Assembly: GCF_946481155.1 (NCBI RefSeq)
Contig: NZ_CAMLMK010000004.1
Coordinates: 10,563-74,562 of the forward strand
Direction: 5' to 3'
Source: an uncultured Flavobacterium sp.
Lineage (GTDB): Bacteria; Bacteroidota; Bacteroidia; Flavobacteriales; Flavobacteriaceae
DNA: 64,000 nt
A model generated the notes under the pieces. The model had not been told where the DNA came from and searched no databases. It saw only the letters and a program-made list of their open reading frames with translations. The translations under genes were made by a program, and so were the position numbers. Within the stretch, counting starts at the first letter, position 1. Each line of letters starts with the position of its first letter. Of this stretch, positions 9,271 through 18,215 are shown in pieces.

Positions 9271-9596
9271 TGCGACGACACAAATTTCAATCCGATGATA
9301 GAAGCGATCAGCGTCGTTAAAAAGAAAACGCGCCAGAAATCCGCCGGCTCCTTGAAGAAGAAAATCCCCATCAGCACAGTTCCTACTGCTCCTATTCCGG
9401 TCCATACCGCATAAGCCGTACCGATAGGCAATGTCTGTGTAGCTTTATACAGCAAAACCATACTGATGGTAAGGCAGACAAAAAAACCAACCATCCATAG
9501 AGTGGAAGTTGTTCCGGTTGTTTCTTTAGCTTTGCCTAAACACGAAGCAAAACCCACTTCAAATAACCCTGCGATAACCAATAAAATCCAGTTCAT
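9267..9596 (-). CDS. Small multidrug resistance family transporter, SugE/Gdx type
   Basis: A 109-residue, four-helix inner-membrane protein of the SMR family. The essential Glu13 is in the first helix (AGLFEVG), and the block LPIGTAYAVWTGIGAVG is the signature that separates the SugE/Gdx branch, known for guanidinium/proton exchange, from the drug-exporting EmrE branch. The start at 9596 (MNWILL) is preferred over an upstream in-frame codon that would add 19 polar residues and violate family length. A TATCTTTG box lies at 9620-9627 upstream. No paired SMR gene or recognisable guanidine riboswitch is adjacent. SMR membership is certain; guanidinium as substrate is inference. Confidence 0.9.
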   Translation of the reverse strand: MNWILLVIAGLFEVGFASCLGKAKETTGTTSTLWMVGFFVCLTISMVLLYKATQTLPIGTAYAVWTGIGAVGTVLMGIFFFKEPADFWRVFFLTTLIASIIGLKFVSSH

Positions 9597-9619
9597 TTCC
9601 GTTGAAATTAATTTTGGAA

Positions 9620-9627
9620 CAAAGATA
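9620..9627 (-). promoter_or_regulatory. Putative -7 box of the SMR transporter
   Basis: TATCTTTG on the minus strand, an exact TAnnTTTG match, 23 bases upstream of the ATG. A TTTG further upstream (9651-9654) is spaced 23 bases, longer than ideal. Confidence 0.5.
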
Positions 9628-9694
9628 GCGTTTGAAAGCAGAATCTTTTGCAAAATCTGAGTGACAAAAGGTTAAAATTCATTGTGCTTTTTAC

Positions 9695-9702
9695 TACATT
9701 TG
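9695..9702 (+). promoter_or_regulatory. Putative -7 box of asnS
   Basis: TACATTTG, an exact TAnnTTTG match, 24 bases upstream of the asnS ATG; it rules out the longer reading frame that begins upstream of it at 9682. Confidence 0.55.
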
Positions 9703-9726
9703 CAGGCATTTAATTTTTTATTACAG

Positions 9727-11163
9727 ATGAAACATACTAAAGTTAAAGACCTGCTGAACAGCACACCGGGATTGCATGAAGTAAAAGCAAAAGGATGGGT
9801 TAGAACATTTAGAAACAATCAGTTTATAGCGTTGAACGACGGTTCGACTATCAATAATATTCAGTGTGTGGTCGATTTTGAAAACACACCGGAAGAAACT
9901 TTGAAAAGAATCACGACAAGCGCAGCCATTTCTGTAACCGGAGTATTGGTAGAAAGCCAGGGTGCAGGACAAAAAGTCGAAATCCAGGTTTCCAAAATCA
10001 AAATCTTAGGCGATTCGGATGCGGAAAAATATCCAATTCAATTAAGAAACAAGCCTAGTTTAGAATTTCTGAGAGAACATGCTCATTTAAGAATCCGTAC
10101 TAATGCTTTTGGCGCGATTATGCGTGTGCGTTCTACTTTATCATTTGCCGTACACCAATATTTCCAGGAGAAAGGGTTTTTCTATGTAAATACGCCAATC
10201 ATCACCGGATCGGATGCTGAAGGTGCAGGAGAAATGTTCAAAGTTACCGCTTTGCCTTTCGACGGAACACCAAGAACCGAAGACGGAAAAGTAAATTACA
10301 AAGAAGATTTCTTCGGAAAGGAAACAAACTTAACGGTTTCCGGGCAGCTGGAAGGAGAAACGTATGCCATGGCTTTGGGTCAGATTTATACTTTCGGACC
10401 TACTTTCCGTGCAGAAAACTCAAACACTTCCCGTCACTTGGCGGAATTCTGGATGATTGAGCCGGAAGTAGCTTTCAACAACCTGGCAGACAACATGGAT
10501 CTGGCGGAAGATTTCATAAAATACGTAATCAAATATACGGTTGACAAATGTGGCGACGATTTGAAATTCCTTGAACAGCGTTTGTTGGACGAAGAAAAAT
10601 CAAAACCACAGGCAGAACGCAGCGAAATGAGCTTATTAGAGAAGCTGAGTTTTGTAATGGACAACAACTTCAAGCGTGTTTCATACACCGAAGCCGTTGA
10701 TATCCTGAAAAATTCGAAACCGAATAAAAATAAAAAATTCCAGTACCCTATCGACGACTGGGGTGTTGATTTGCAAAGCGAGCATGAGCGCTTCTTAGTC
10801 GAGAAACACTTCAAATGCCCGGTAATCTTATTCGATTATCCAGCTAATATCAAAGCATTCTATATGCGTTTGAATGAAGACGGAAAAACCGTTCGCGCGA
10901 TGGACATCCTCTTCCCGGGAATTGGAGAAATCGTGGGAGGTTCGCAAAGAGAAGAGCGTTATGATGTGCTTTTAGAGAAAATGAAAGCATTGGACATCGA
11001 CGAGAAGGAATTATACTGGTACTTAGACACGAGACGTTTCGGAAGCGCAGTGCATTCCGGATTCGGGTTAGGTTTTGAGCGATTGGTATTGTTCGTTACA
11101 GGCATGACCAACATCCGCGACGTGATTCCATTCCCGAGAACGCCGCAAAACGCAGAATTTTAA
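9727..11163 (+). CDS. asnS: Asparaginyl-tRNA synthetase
   Basis: Class IIb synthetase charging tRNA-Asn. The 478-residue protein has an N-terminal OB-fold anticodon-binding domain (about 1-110) and a class II catalytic core with motif 2 [25 protein letters not shown] sequence and motif 3 [12 protein letters not shown] near the C-terminus. AsnRS is distinguished from AspRS by this motif 2 and by the separate aspS at 40 kb. The ATG at 9727 is chosen because the upstream extension is not conserved-looking and overlaps the -7 box. rpoN follows after 85 bases containing a hairpin. Confidence 0.96.
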   Translation: MKHTKVKDLLNSTPGLHEVKAKGWVRTFRNNQFIALNDGSTINNIQCVVDFENTPEETLKRITTSAAISVTGVLVESQGAGQKVEIQVSKIKILGDSDAEKYPIQLRNKPSLEFLREHAHLRIRTNAFGAIMRVRSTLSFAVHQYFQEKGFFYVNTPIITGSDAEGAGEMFKVTALPFDGTPRTEDGKVNYKEDFFGKETNLTVSGQLEGETYAMALGQIYTFGPTFRAENSNTSRHLAEFWMIEPEVAFNNLADNMDLAEDFIKYVIKYTVDKCGDDLKFLEQRLLDEEKSKPQAERSEMSLLEKLSFVMDNNFKRVSYTEAVDILKNSKPNKNKKFQYPIDDWGVDLQSEHERFLVEKHFKCPVILFDYPANIKAFYMRLNEDGKTVRAMDILFPGIGEIVGGSQREERYDVLLEKMKALDIDEKELYWYLDTRRFGSAVHSGFGLGFERLVLFVTGMTNIRDVIPFPRTPQNAEF

Positions 11164-11186
11164 CAAAAATTTGTTTATACAATCAG

Positions 11187-11226
11187 GTTCCAAGTTTCGG
11201 GTTTTTAGTAACTTTAGACTTGGAAC
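11187..11226 (+). other. Hairpin in the asnS-rpoN gap
   Basis: A 9-bp inverted repeat GTTCCAAGT / ACTTGGAAC separated by 22 bases, followed by TTTTAC. It could be a weak terminator for asnS, or a leader structure or operator for rpoN. A possible -7 element (TAACTTTA, 11209-11216) lies within the loop. Confidence 0.45.
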
Positions 11227-11248
11227 TTTTACATAAAACCTATTGTAA

Positions 11249-12715
11249 ATGCTCAAACAGAATCTGCAATTTAAGCTCTCACAAAAATTATCGCCTCAGC
11301 AAATTCAACTGATGAAGCTGATTCAATTGCCTACGCAGGCTTTTGAGCAGCGCTTAAAGGAAGAATTGGTCGAGAATCCCGCATTGGAATCCGGCAAGGA
11401 AGAATCGCTGGAAACCGAGGATTATGAAGCTGAAAATGAGTATGATGACTACGATGATTATGAGGGAGACCCTATAGGTTCCGATGAAATCAACATCGAC
11501 GAATACCTGAGCAACGACGAAACACCCGATTACAAACTACAGGCAAACAATTACAGCGATGATGATGAAGACCGAAGCCTGCCTTTTGCCGCGCCCGTAA
11601 GCTTTCATCAGGATTTAATCAACCAGCTCAACACCTTTATCATTTCGGACGACGAGCGCGAAATCGCCGAATTCCTGGTAGGAAGTATTGACGACATGGG
11701 CTACATCCGCCGAAGCGTTCAGGATATTGTGGACGACATGGCTTTCACTCAAGGCATTTACACCGATGAGCAAAATGTAGAGCGTATTTTACACATCATC
11801 CATCAGCTGGAACCTACCGGTGTTGGAGCCCGCGATCTACAGGAATGTCTTTTATTACAGCTTCGCTATAAAACACCTACAGATTCCATCAGCCTGGCTA
11901 TTGCTATCATCGAGCAACAGTTTGATGCCTTTACGAAAAAACATTACGATAAATTACTGCAGAAATTCGACGTTTCTCAGGACCAATTGCGAAAAGCCAT
12001 AGACGAAATCGAAAAACTGAATCCGAAACCGGGCGGATCTTTCGAAAGCAGTTCTAAAACGGTAGAGCATGTGGTTCCCGATTTTTCCATCCGCGTGGCG
12101 GAAGGAGAACTGGAATTGATCCTAAACGGACGAAATGCACCGGAACTGCACGTTTCCAAAGACTATCAGGAAATGCTGCAAACGTATAAGGATTCGAGGG
12201 AAAAATCGAATTCACAGAAAGACGCCGTTCAGTTTATCAAACAAAAGCTGGATTCGGCAAAATGGTTTATCGACGCCATCAAACAACGAAACGAAACGCT
12301 TTTAGTGACGATGAATGCCATCATGCACTACCAGCAGGAGTATTTTCTGGATGGGGACGAATCCAAACTAAAACCGATGATCCTGAAAGATATCGCGGAA
12401 ATGATCGGATTGGATATCTCTACTATTTCCCGTGTGGCGAATAGTAAATATGTAGAAACACCTTATGGCACAAAACTGATCAAAGAATTCTTCTCCGAAG
12501 CCATGAAAAATGATCAGGGCGAAGATGTGTCAACCATTGAAATTAAAAAAATCCTGAAAACGGTTATAGAGGAAGAAGACAAAAGCAAACCGCTTCCCGA
12601 CGATAAACTGGTAGATATCTTAAAAGAAAAAGGCTTCCCGATTGCCCGTCGAACCATTGCAAAATACCGCGAATTGATGGATATTCCGGTGGCGCGTATG
12701 AGAAAGAAAATTTAG
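11249..12715 (+). CDS. rpoN: RNA polymerase sigma-54 factor
   Basis: Directs RNA polymerase to -24/-12 promoters that need an AAA+ activator. The 488-residue protein has the Gln/Leu-rich region I (residues 1-50, LSPQQIQLMKLIQLP), a very acidic region II (about 55-110, runs of E, D and Y), the core-binding domain, and the C-terminal RpoN box ARRTIAKYRE at 466-475. All parts needed for function appear intact. It is followed 5 bases later by a membrane protein gene, so the two are probably cotranscribed. No -24/-12 promoter was identified with confidence in this window. Confidence 0.97.
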   Translation: MLKQNLQFKLSQKLSPQQIQLMKLIQLPTQAFEQRLKEELVENPALESGKEESLETEDYEAENEYDDYDDYEGDPIGSDEINIDEYLSNDETPDYKLQANNYSDDDEDRSLPFAAPVSFHQDLINQLNTFIISDDEREIAEFLVGSIDDMGYIRRSVQDIVDDMAFTQGIYTDEQNVERILHIIHQLEPTGVGARDLQECLLLQLRYKTPTDSISLAIAIIEQQFDAFTKKHYDKLLQKFDVSQDQLRKAIDEIEKLNPKPGGSFESSSKTVEHVVPDFSIRVAEGELELILNGRNAPELHVSKDYQEMLQTYKDSREKSNSQKDAVQFIKQKLDSAKWFIDAIKQRNETLLVTMNAIMHYQQEYFLDGDESKLKPMILKDIAEMIGLDISTISRVANSKYVETPYGTKLIKEFFSEAMKNDQGEDVSTIEIKKILKTVIEEEDKSKPLPDDKLVDILKEKGFPIARRTIAKYRELMDIPVARMRKKI

Positions 12716-12720
12716 GTACC

Positions 12721-13335
12721 ATGGATTTAAAAAAAATTCTTCCTTTCTTTTCTTATGTTTTTCATCCGCTGTTTATTTCAGTGTATGCTGCCTTATTTTA
12801 CTTTTTTGTCACCAAGGATTTTTTCTACCGTTATGAAATCATCCTGATCTTATTTCAGATTACTATACTGACAGTCTTCCTGCCGCTATCGATGTATTAT
12901 CTTTTGAAGTCGCTGGGACTGGCAAAATCAAGTATTATGCTGCATGAAAATAAGGAACGCCGATTACCCCTGGCTTTTCAGGCGATGTTCTATCTGGTTT
13001 TGATTCAGCATAGTTTTTCGACCGTTGTAGTCCCGGAACTGTATTACTTTTTTTTAGGAGCCTTAATCAGTACGATTCTAACACTTATTCTTATCGTTCT
13101 CCATTTTAAAGCCAGCATTCATATGATCGCCATGACCGGAATGACGCTTTTCATCACGGCAATTTCCATTCATTACGCCATGCAATTTGTCAGCCTGATT
13201 GCTTTCTCAATAATAATGATCGGTTTTGTTGCGTCCTCACGTTTACATATGCAGGCGCATTCGATGAAGGAAATAGTGGTTGGAGTTATCGTGGGGGCGG
13301 TTCCCCAGATCGCGCTTTGGTATTTTTGGCTATAG
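12721..13335 (+). CDS. Polytopic membrane protein with PAP2-like C-terminal motif
   Basis: A 204-residue inner-membrane protein with about six predicted helices. It carries degenerate versions of the three PAP2 phosphatase signatures in the right order: KERRLP (near residue 78), SIHMIAMTG in place of PSGH (near 136), and SSRLHMQAHSMKE near 177, resembling the SR...H...D/E motif. This suggests a divergent lipid-phosphate phosphatase, but the substituted central motif may mean it is inactive. The gene starts 5 bases after rpoN and ends with a 6-base overlap with the convergent porin-like gene. Function unproven. Confidence 0.65.
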   Translation: MDLKKILPFFSYVFHPLFISVYAALFYFFVTKDFFYRYEIILILFQITILTVFLPLSMYYLLKSLGLAKSSIMLHENKERRLPLAFQAMFYLVLIQHSFSTVVVPELYYFFLGALISTILTLILIVLHFKASIHMIAMTGMTLFITAISIHYAMQFVSLIAFSIIMIGFVASSRLHMQAHSMKEIVVGVIVGAVPQIALWYFWL

Positions 13336-14019
13336 GATGTAAAACATCAGTCCGAAATTCAGTGAATTTAATTTTACAGGATCACTGTCGATCGCTTTTG
13401 CCGAATTAAAAATAGAACTTAAGCCGTAAGAAGCATACAAATTCCAGGTATTGTAACCCACGGTAATATATGCACCATACTGAAGCCTGTTCAGGTCCTT
13501 TACCCCGACAATTTTTTGCTGCTCTTCGGAATTATCAAAAATCGATTTGCTGGCGAAAATATAACTTAGTTTTATTCCGGTATAGACCCTCCAGAACTTA
13601 TGGCTCTCAAAAGTAGAGGTACGCCAACGGATTTCAACAGGCAAATCGACCATGTGCAGTTCCAGTTTATTTTTATCGAAACTGCCTTCACTTACCACTT
13701 CGTAGATATTTCCGGCATCGGTCTGCGTAATCTTAAGATTGTGCTTAAAACTATTGAAGGAATAGCCCAAACCGGCAGCGATAGCAAATGTACGTTTCTT
13801 ATTTACCGGCATGTCCCTTAAAAATCCGGCTCCAAACCCGGAAGAAAAGCCACGTTGGGAATAGCCCGGAGGTTTTTCCTGTACAAGATTATACGTCAGG
13901 TTAGCATAGAACTGGTCCTCTCTGTAAAGGGAATCCACAGGCACCTTAATTTCCGTTTCCTGCGCAAGCATCGGGAAGGAAAACAATAATAAAAGTAACA
14001 GCACGGAAATTCTATTCAT
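13330..14019 (-). CDS. PorT-like outer-membrane beta-barrel protein
   Basis: A 229-residue protein with a signal peptide (cleavage near PMLAQ, residue ~19) and a beta-barrel pattern of alternating aromatic strands ending in LNFGLMFYIL. The segments YREDQFYANLTYNL and GFLRDMPVNKKRTFAIAAGLGY resemble the T9SS component PorT/SprT and its paralogues in flavobacteria. True porT is usually found next to ubiE rather than rpoN, so a paralogue of unknown role is more likely than the secretion component itself. It is convergent with the PAP2-like gene. Confidence 0.7.
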   Translation of the reverse strand: MNRISVLLLLLLFSFPMLAQETEIKVPVDSLYREDQFYANLTYNLVQEKPPGYSQRGFSSGFGAGFLRDMPVNKKRTFAIAAGLGYSFNSFKHNLKITQTDAGNIYEVVSEGSFDKNKLELHMVDLPVEIRWRTSTFESHKFWRVYTGIKLSYIFASKSIFDNSEEQQKIVGVKDLNRLQYGAYITVGYNTWNLYASYGLSSIFNSAKAIDSDPVKLNSLNFGLMFYIL

Positions 14020-14133
14020 TACGGGAAATTTTTCGGTACTAAAATACTAAAAAATCGCCAATTGATCCTATTGTAGGAAATAACAACTCCAAAATAAAAG
14101 TTTTATCTTTATAGGACGTGAAATCCAACCAGC

Positions 14134-15216
14134 ATGCAATTATCTGAAATCATCATAGCGAAAATTAAGAACGGGGGACCAATTTCCTTTCGGGATTTCA
14201 TGGAAATGTCACTGTACTATCCGGGATTGGGCTATTATACTTCGGAAAAAGAAAAAATTGGGAACGCTGGAGATTTTTACACCAGTTCTAATCTCACCTC
14301 AGTATTCGGAGCGATGATTGGAAGACAGCTGGAAGAAATGTGGCCACTGCTCGGCAAAAAAGCTTTCACTATAGTGGAATATGGCGCCGGAACTGGAAAA
14401 CTTTGCCACGACATTCTGGATTATCTTAAGGGTAATCCTGAAATGTATGAAAAACTGCGCTATTGCATCATTGAAAAAAGTCCGTCGATGCGGGAAAAAG
14501 AAAAAAACCACCTGCATGAAAAAGTCACCTGGCATGCAGCCATTAGTGAGATCCCCGAAATTACGGGATGCGTTATCTCCAATGAGCTGCTTGATAACTT
14601 TGCTGTTCATCAGGTCATTATGCGGGAGGAACTTATGGAGGTGTATGTAGATTATCAAAATGGTTTTGTCGAAATGCTCCGACCGGCATCAAAAGAAATC
14701 AAAGAATATTTTACCGAATTGAACGTGGTTTTGCCAAAAGATTTTCAGACGGAAGTCAACCTGCAAGCTATCGAATGGATTACAGAAATTGCCCAATCGC
14801 TCAAGAAAGGGTATGTGATTACCATCGATTACGGCTATCCTTCTGCAGCCTTATACTCCGAGCAAAAAAGCTGTGGTACACTGATGTGCTACAACAAGCA
14901 TTCCGTCAACGACCATCCTTACAGCGACATCGGGAATCAGGATATAACGTCGCATGTGAATTTTTCGGCGCTTTGCCACTGGGGTTTCAAAAGCGGGCTC
15001 GTTTGCTGCGGATTGACCGACCAGGCTAATTTTCTCCTCGGGCTCGGATTTAAGGAATACCTGCAAAATTCAGCAGACCTTGGCGAAGATCCGCTTATTG
15101 CCGTTAGGAAAGAAGCTTTTTTATCTTACACCCTCTTGCTTGATATGGGTAACAAATATAAAGTGCTTATTCAAAGAAAAGACGTTCCTTTTAAGCCGCT
15201 TTTGGGATTGCAATAA
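14134..15216 (+). CDS. MidA/NDUFAF7-family SAM-dependent methyltransferase
   Basis: A 360-residue class I methyltransferase of the former DUF185 family. Motif I is VEYGAGTGKLCHDIL (about residues 82-96), preceded by the family block RDFMEMSLYYPGLGYY near the N-terminus and followed by ISNELLDNF and ITIDYGYP. In mitochondria NDUFAF7 methylates an arginine of the complex I subunit NDUFS2 (NuoD homologue); bacterial roles are less clear. This genome carries a full complex I operon about 27 kb away, which makes a NuoD-directed role possible but not shown. A TATCTTTA box lies at 14104-14111. Confidence 0.85.
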   Translation: MQLSEIIIAKIKNGGPISFRDFMEMSLYYPGLGYYTSEKEKIGNAGDFYTSSNLTSVFGAMIGRQLEEMWPLLGKKAFTIVEYGAGTGKLCHDILDYLKGNPEMYEKLRYCIIEKSPSMREKEKNHLHEKVTWHAAISEIPEITGCVISNELLDNFAVHQVIMREELMEVYVDYQNGFVEMLRPASKEIKEYFTELNVVLPKDFQTEVNLQAIEWITEIAQSLKKGYVITIDYGYPSAALYSEQKSCGTLMCYNKHSVNDHPYSDIGNQDITSHVNFSALCHWGFKSGLVCCGLTDQANFLLGLGFKEYLQNSADLGEDPLIAVRKEAFLSYTLLLDMGNKYKVLIQRKDVPFKPLLGLQ

Positions 15217-15318
15217 GCATCGTATCTTAGTAAGTTTACATATAAATATTATGAAACTACTTACAAATACTTCCGATGTTTATATATTTACGCATTATTC
15301 ATCAGCCAAAAAAACCTC

Positions 15319-15780
15319 ATGAACATAATTGAGCTAAAAGAAAGACCAAACATCTCCGACAATATTACTTTAAACAGAATTTATGTCCAACTGGGAGAAT
15401 TTTTAAAGCAATTAAAAAATAAAGAGTTGCCTCATGGAATAATTGCAGCTATTAATCAGGATATTGAAGAATTGAATGCTTTGGCTCTTACAGAAAGTGG
15501 ATTACAGAAAGCAGTCAAACAGAAGCAAACCCGAATCATAAAACTACTTGAAAAGGAACTTAAAATCGTACCCAAAAACTATTATCGTAATCTTTGGCTG
15601 ATAGTTGGAATGTCTGCTTTTGGATTGCCAATTGGAGTTGCTTTTGGATTAAGCTGGGGCAATATGGGATTATTGGGAATAGGTTTGCCAATTGGCATGG
15701 CTATCGGATTTGCATTAGGCGCAGGAATGGACAAAAAAGCGCTTCAGGAAGGAAGACAATTGGATATTGAAATAAAATAG
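15319..15780 (+). CDS. Small membrane protein with glycine-zipper hairpin, unknown function
   Basis: Not recognised. The 153-residue protein has a hydrophilic, helical N-terminal two thirds (about 1-90, lysine and glutamate rich, possible coiled coil) and a C-terminal pair of glycine-rich membrane helices (about 93-112 and 118-137) with GxxxG-like spacing (GLPIGVAFGLSWG, GLPIGMAIGFALGAG). Such a hairpin suggests membrane insertion or oligomerisation. Its ATG overlaps the stop of a 23-codon ORF (15251-15322). A bidirectional terminator follows 36 bases after the stop codon. Confidence 0.7.
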   Translation: MNIIELKERPNISDNITLNRIYVQLGEFLKQLKNKELPHGIIAAINQDIEELNALALTESGLQKAVKQKQTRIIKLLEKELKIVPKNYYRNLWLIVGMSAFGLPIGVAFGLSWGNMGLLGIGLPIGMAIGFALGAGMDKKALQEGRQLDIEIK

Positions 15781-15816
15781 TAAGCTTCGTTTAATATTTA
15801 CAAATCTGACCTAAAT

Positions 15817-15851
15817 AAAAAAGCCTGACTATCTATGATAATCAGGCTTTT
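15817..15851. terminator. Bidirectional terminator between the glycine-zipper gene and tRNA-Ser
   Basis: AAAAAAGCCTGA / TCAGGCTTTT inverted repeat with a 13-base loop. T tracts occur on both strands. On the minus strand it lies 2 bases after the tRNA 3' end, and on the plus strand 36 bases after the preceding stop codon. Confidence 0.85.
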
Positions 15852-15853
15852 CG

Positions 15854-15940
15854 CAGAGGAGATGGGATTCGAACCCACGATACAGTTACCCATATACTAG
15901 CTTTCCAGGCTAGCTCCTTCAACCACTCGGACACCCCTCT
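15854..15940 (-). tRNA. tRNA-Ser (anticodon GGA)
   Basis: An 87-base tRNA read on the minus strand. The acceptor pairs AGAGGGG with CTCCTCT (one G-T pair), the anticodon arm is CTAGC-CTGGAAA-GCTAG giving anticodon GGA, the T arm is GTGGG-TTCGAAT-CCCAT, and the long variable arm expected of a serine tRNA is present. The discriminator base is G, and the CCA end is not encoded (GCGA follows). It reads UCC/UCU serine codons. It lies downstream of ansA on the same strand and may be cotranscribed, with a terminator immediately after it. Confidence 0.97.
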
Positions 15941-16000
15941 AAATTCAGATTGCGAAATAACGATTTTATTTTGTTTTTCCGGCTATTTTTTTGAAAAAAT

Positions 16001-17026
16001 TTATGATAATTCGCCACGGATCGACGTTTCGAAAATTGTCTTAAACACCGAAGGCGATACTTTTTGCCCTAATAGGTACATCAGTTTGGTAATAGCTGCT
16101 TCCGTCGTGATGTCATGTCCCGAAATCACTCCTATTTTCTTCAGCTGCATGCCGGTTTCGTATTTCTCCATATTGACGCTCCCTCCGGAACATTGCGTGA
16201 CATTCACTATATGTAGCCCGTTTTGGATGGCTTTTTTCAGGATGGCAATGAACCAGGCTTCTGTCGGCGCGTTGCCTGAACCGTAAGTTTCCAGCACAAC
16301 ACCTTTTAAATTCGGGATCGATAAAACTGCTTTTAAAACGCTTTCATTAATTCCCGGGAACATTTTTACAACCACAACATGGCTGTCGAAGTCCTTGTTG
16401 ACTTTCAGTTTTTTGCCGGTTTTCTTCAGCAACAATTCTTCATTGACTTTCAAATGCACGCCGGATTCCGCCAATTCAGAATAATTGGGCGAAGCGAATG
16501 CATTAAAATGTTCGGCACTGATTTTCGTCGTACGGTTACCACGATACAATTTGTATTCGAAATAAAGGCCTACTTCCGAAATGACAGGTTTGTTTTTCTT
16601 GCGAAGCGAAGCAATTTGTATAGCCGTAATCAGGTTTTCTTTAGCATCGGTACGCAAATCACCAATAGGTAACTGCGAACCCGTAAAGATTACCGGTTTG
16701 GCAAGATTCTCCAGCATGAAACTCAACGCCGAAGCGGAATACGACATCGTATCAGAACCATGCAAAACCACAAAACCGTCAAATTTGTCGTAATGTTCTT
16801 CGATGGCATTGGCCATGGCTACCCATTTTTCCGGGTTCATGTTCGAAGAATCTATGGGATTTTTAAAGGAATACGTTTCAATGTCGCATTCCAGTAACTT
16901 TAATTCAGGAATATTGTGCAGTAATTCGTCGAAGTTGAAGGCTTTAAGAACGCCGGTCTCGGGATCTTTCACCATTCCGATGGTTCCACCGGTATACACC
17001 AATAGTATTTTCGGCTTACTCGACAT
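16001..17026 (-). CDS. ansA: Type I L-asparaginase
   Basis: Hydrolyses L-asparagine to aspartate and ammonia. The 341-residue cytoplasmic protein has no signal peptide, in keeping with the type I enzyme. The nucleophile Thr12 is in the YTGGTIGM motif (Thr15 also conserved), the second conserved threonine is in HGSDTMSYSA near residue 90, and the C-terminal domain has the GSGNAP and GHDITTEAA blocks. It overlaps the upstream acyltransferase gene by 11 bases, suggesting translational coupling in a tatD-acyltransferase-ansA unit. Confidence 0.95.
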   Translation of the reverse strand: MSSKPKILLVYTGGTIGMVKDPETGVLKAFNFDELLHNIPELKLLECDIETYSFKNPIDSSNMNPEKWVAMANAIEEHYDKFDGFVVLHGSDTMSYSASALSFMLENLAKPVIFTGSQLPIGDLRTDAKENLITAIQIASLRKKNKPVISEVGLYFEYKLYRGNRTTKISAEHFNAFASPNYSELAESGVHLKVNEELLLKKTGKKLKVNKDFDSHVVVVKMFPGINESVLKAVLSIPNLKGVVLETYGSGNAPTEAWFIAILKKAIQNGLHIVNVTQCSGGSVNMEKYETGMQLKKIGVISGHDITTEAAITKLMYLLGQKVSPSVFKTIFETSIRGELS

Positions 17027-18152
17027 TCCCGTATTTCATTTTATTGATTACCGGGTTGGCATACATGGCAAGGAAACTGTCGCGGTGAGCATCTGCTTCA
17101 GTACCTAAACGCATTTCCAGACGTCTTTCGAAAAGCTGTTTTTCTTTTGCGGTATAATGTGCAGAAAATTTGTCGGTATTGTTAATCAGATCATAAGCGA
17201 TGAAATTCGTCGGCCACAATTTATAAGTCGACAGTATAGAATCGTCGATTACCTGCGCCAAAGCCTGAATCTGCTTGTTGGTATTGTCATTTTCCGCTTT
17301 GATTTTATCGTATTCACCATTTAAAATATCACCCACATGGATGTGGATTCTTTTCTTTTGCCCGATGATTCCACTGATTAGCGTAATGAAATCCTCGTTT
17401 TTCTCCTTGATATAAACCTCATCATTGGCTTCAGCCATAATCTGCGGCATTTTCAACGCATCGGTAGGATCGTATTCATAAGAAATCGAAACCGGAACAA
17501 CACGTATCTTTCGGAAGAAATCCATCACGTTTTTCTCATCGGAAGCCATAGCCACCATTTTCAAAACACCCTGATGTGTAGCATCGTTACCGTCTTTGGT
17601 CCTTCCTTCACGCTGTGCAATCCATACCGAACGATTTTCTTTGGAGAGCAGATGATACATGAATTCAGCCATTAACTTGGAGCTTTGCAGCAATTCCCTC
17701 GGCGGAAGACCTCGTTTCACTAAGAAGTTTCGGTTTAGCTTGGAAAGTGTCAATAAAAACGATTTCTGCACCAGGTTGTCGCCAATTGCGGAAGCGGTCA
17801 TTATTTTGCCATGATCATATAAACTCACGTTCAAGAGTGAGGTATCAAGAATAATATCGCGGTGATTGGAAATGAAAAGATAGGATTCGTTCGGATCTAA
17901 TTTTTCAAAACCGGAAGTAGTCAAACCGTCCGAGCTGCGTTCTAAAACACGCTGGATGGATTGGTATATGAAATTGATCTGGAAATCCCGAATGGAATGC
18001 GTTTTTTTGAGTTGCTCCATCCAGACGGATTCCTCAACATCAGGAAAAGTAAAACTCATCAACGCTTTCATCATGGGATGATTAGCAACGTTTTGGATGG
18101 CTGTATTTACCTCGCTGTCATAAAACTGGCGAATAGAGTCGAACTTTGACAT
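17016..18152 (-). CDS. Glycerolipid acyltransferase (PlsC/PlsB-related)
   Basis: A 378-residue acyltransferase of the 1-acyl-glycerol-3-phosphate type. The catalytic histidine block is SNHRDIILD, where the aspartate is six residues after the histidine rather than five (HX5D instead of the canonical HX4D), and the substrate-binding REGRTKDG motif follows. It probably acylates glycerolipid precursors at the inner membrane face; which acyl acceptor is unclear. The ATG at 18152 (MSKFDS) is preferred over a TTG six codons upstream. It is the middle gene of a minus-strand unit, 63 bases downstream of tatD and overlapping ansA. Confidence 0.82.
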   Translation of the reverse strand: MSKFDSIRQFYDSEVNTAIQNVANHPMMKALMSFTFPDVEESVWMEQLKKTHSIRDFQINFIYQSIQRVLERSSDGLTTSGFEKLDPNESYLFISNHRDIILDTSLLNVSLYDHGKIMTASAIGDNLVQKSFLLTLSKLNRNFLVKRGLPPRELLQSSKLMAEFMYHLLSKENRSVWIAQREGRTKDGNDATHQGVLKMVAMASDEKNVMDFFRKIRVVPVSISYEYDPTDALKMPQIMAEANDEVYIKEKNEDFITLISGIIGQKKRIHIHVGDILNGEYDKIKAENDNTNKQIQALAQVIDDSILSTYKLWPTNFIAYDLINNTDKFSAHYTAKEKQLFERRLEMRLGTEADAHRDSFLAMYANPVINKMKYGNVE

Positions 18153-18215
18153 TAGTTGGTTAGTTAACAATTCACAAAAGAACGAAAATTTTATGAATCC
18201 AAGGGAATTTCTTTG

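Noticed and set aside
15251..15322. A 23-codon ORF whose stop overlaps the start of the glycine-zipper gene
   Set aside because: It has a possible promoter upstream (TAAGTTTA) and an ATGA overlap, but no recognisable sequence; with so short a length it cannot be told from chance, so it is not listed as a gene.
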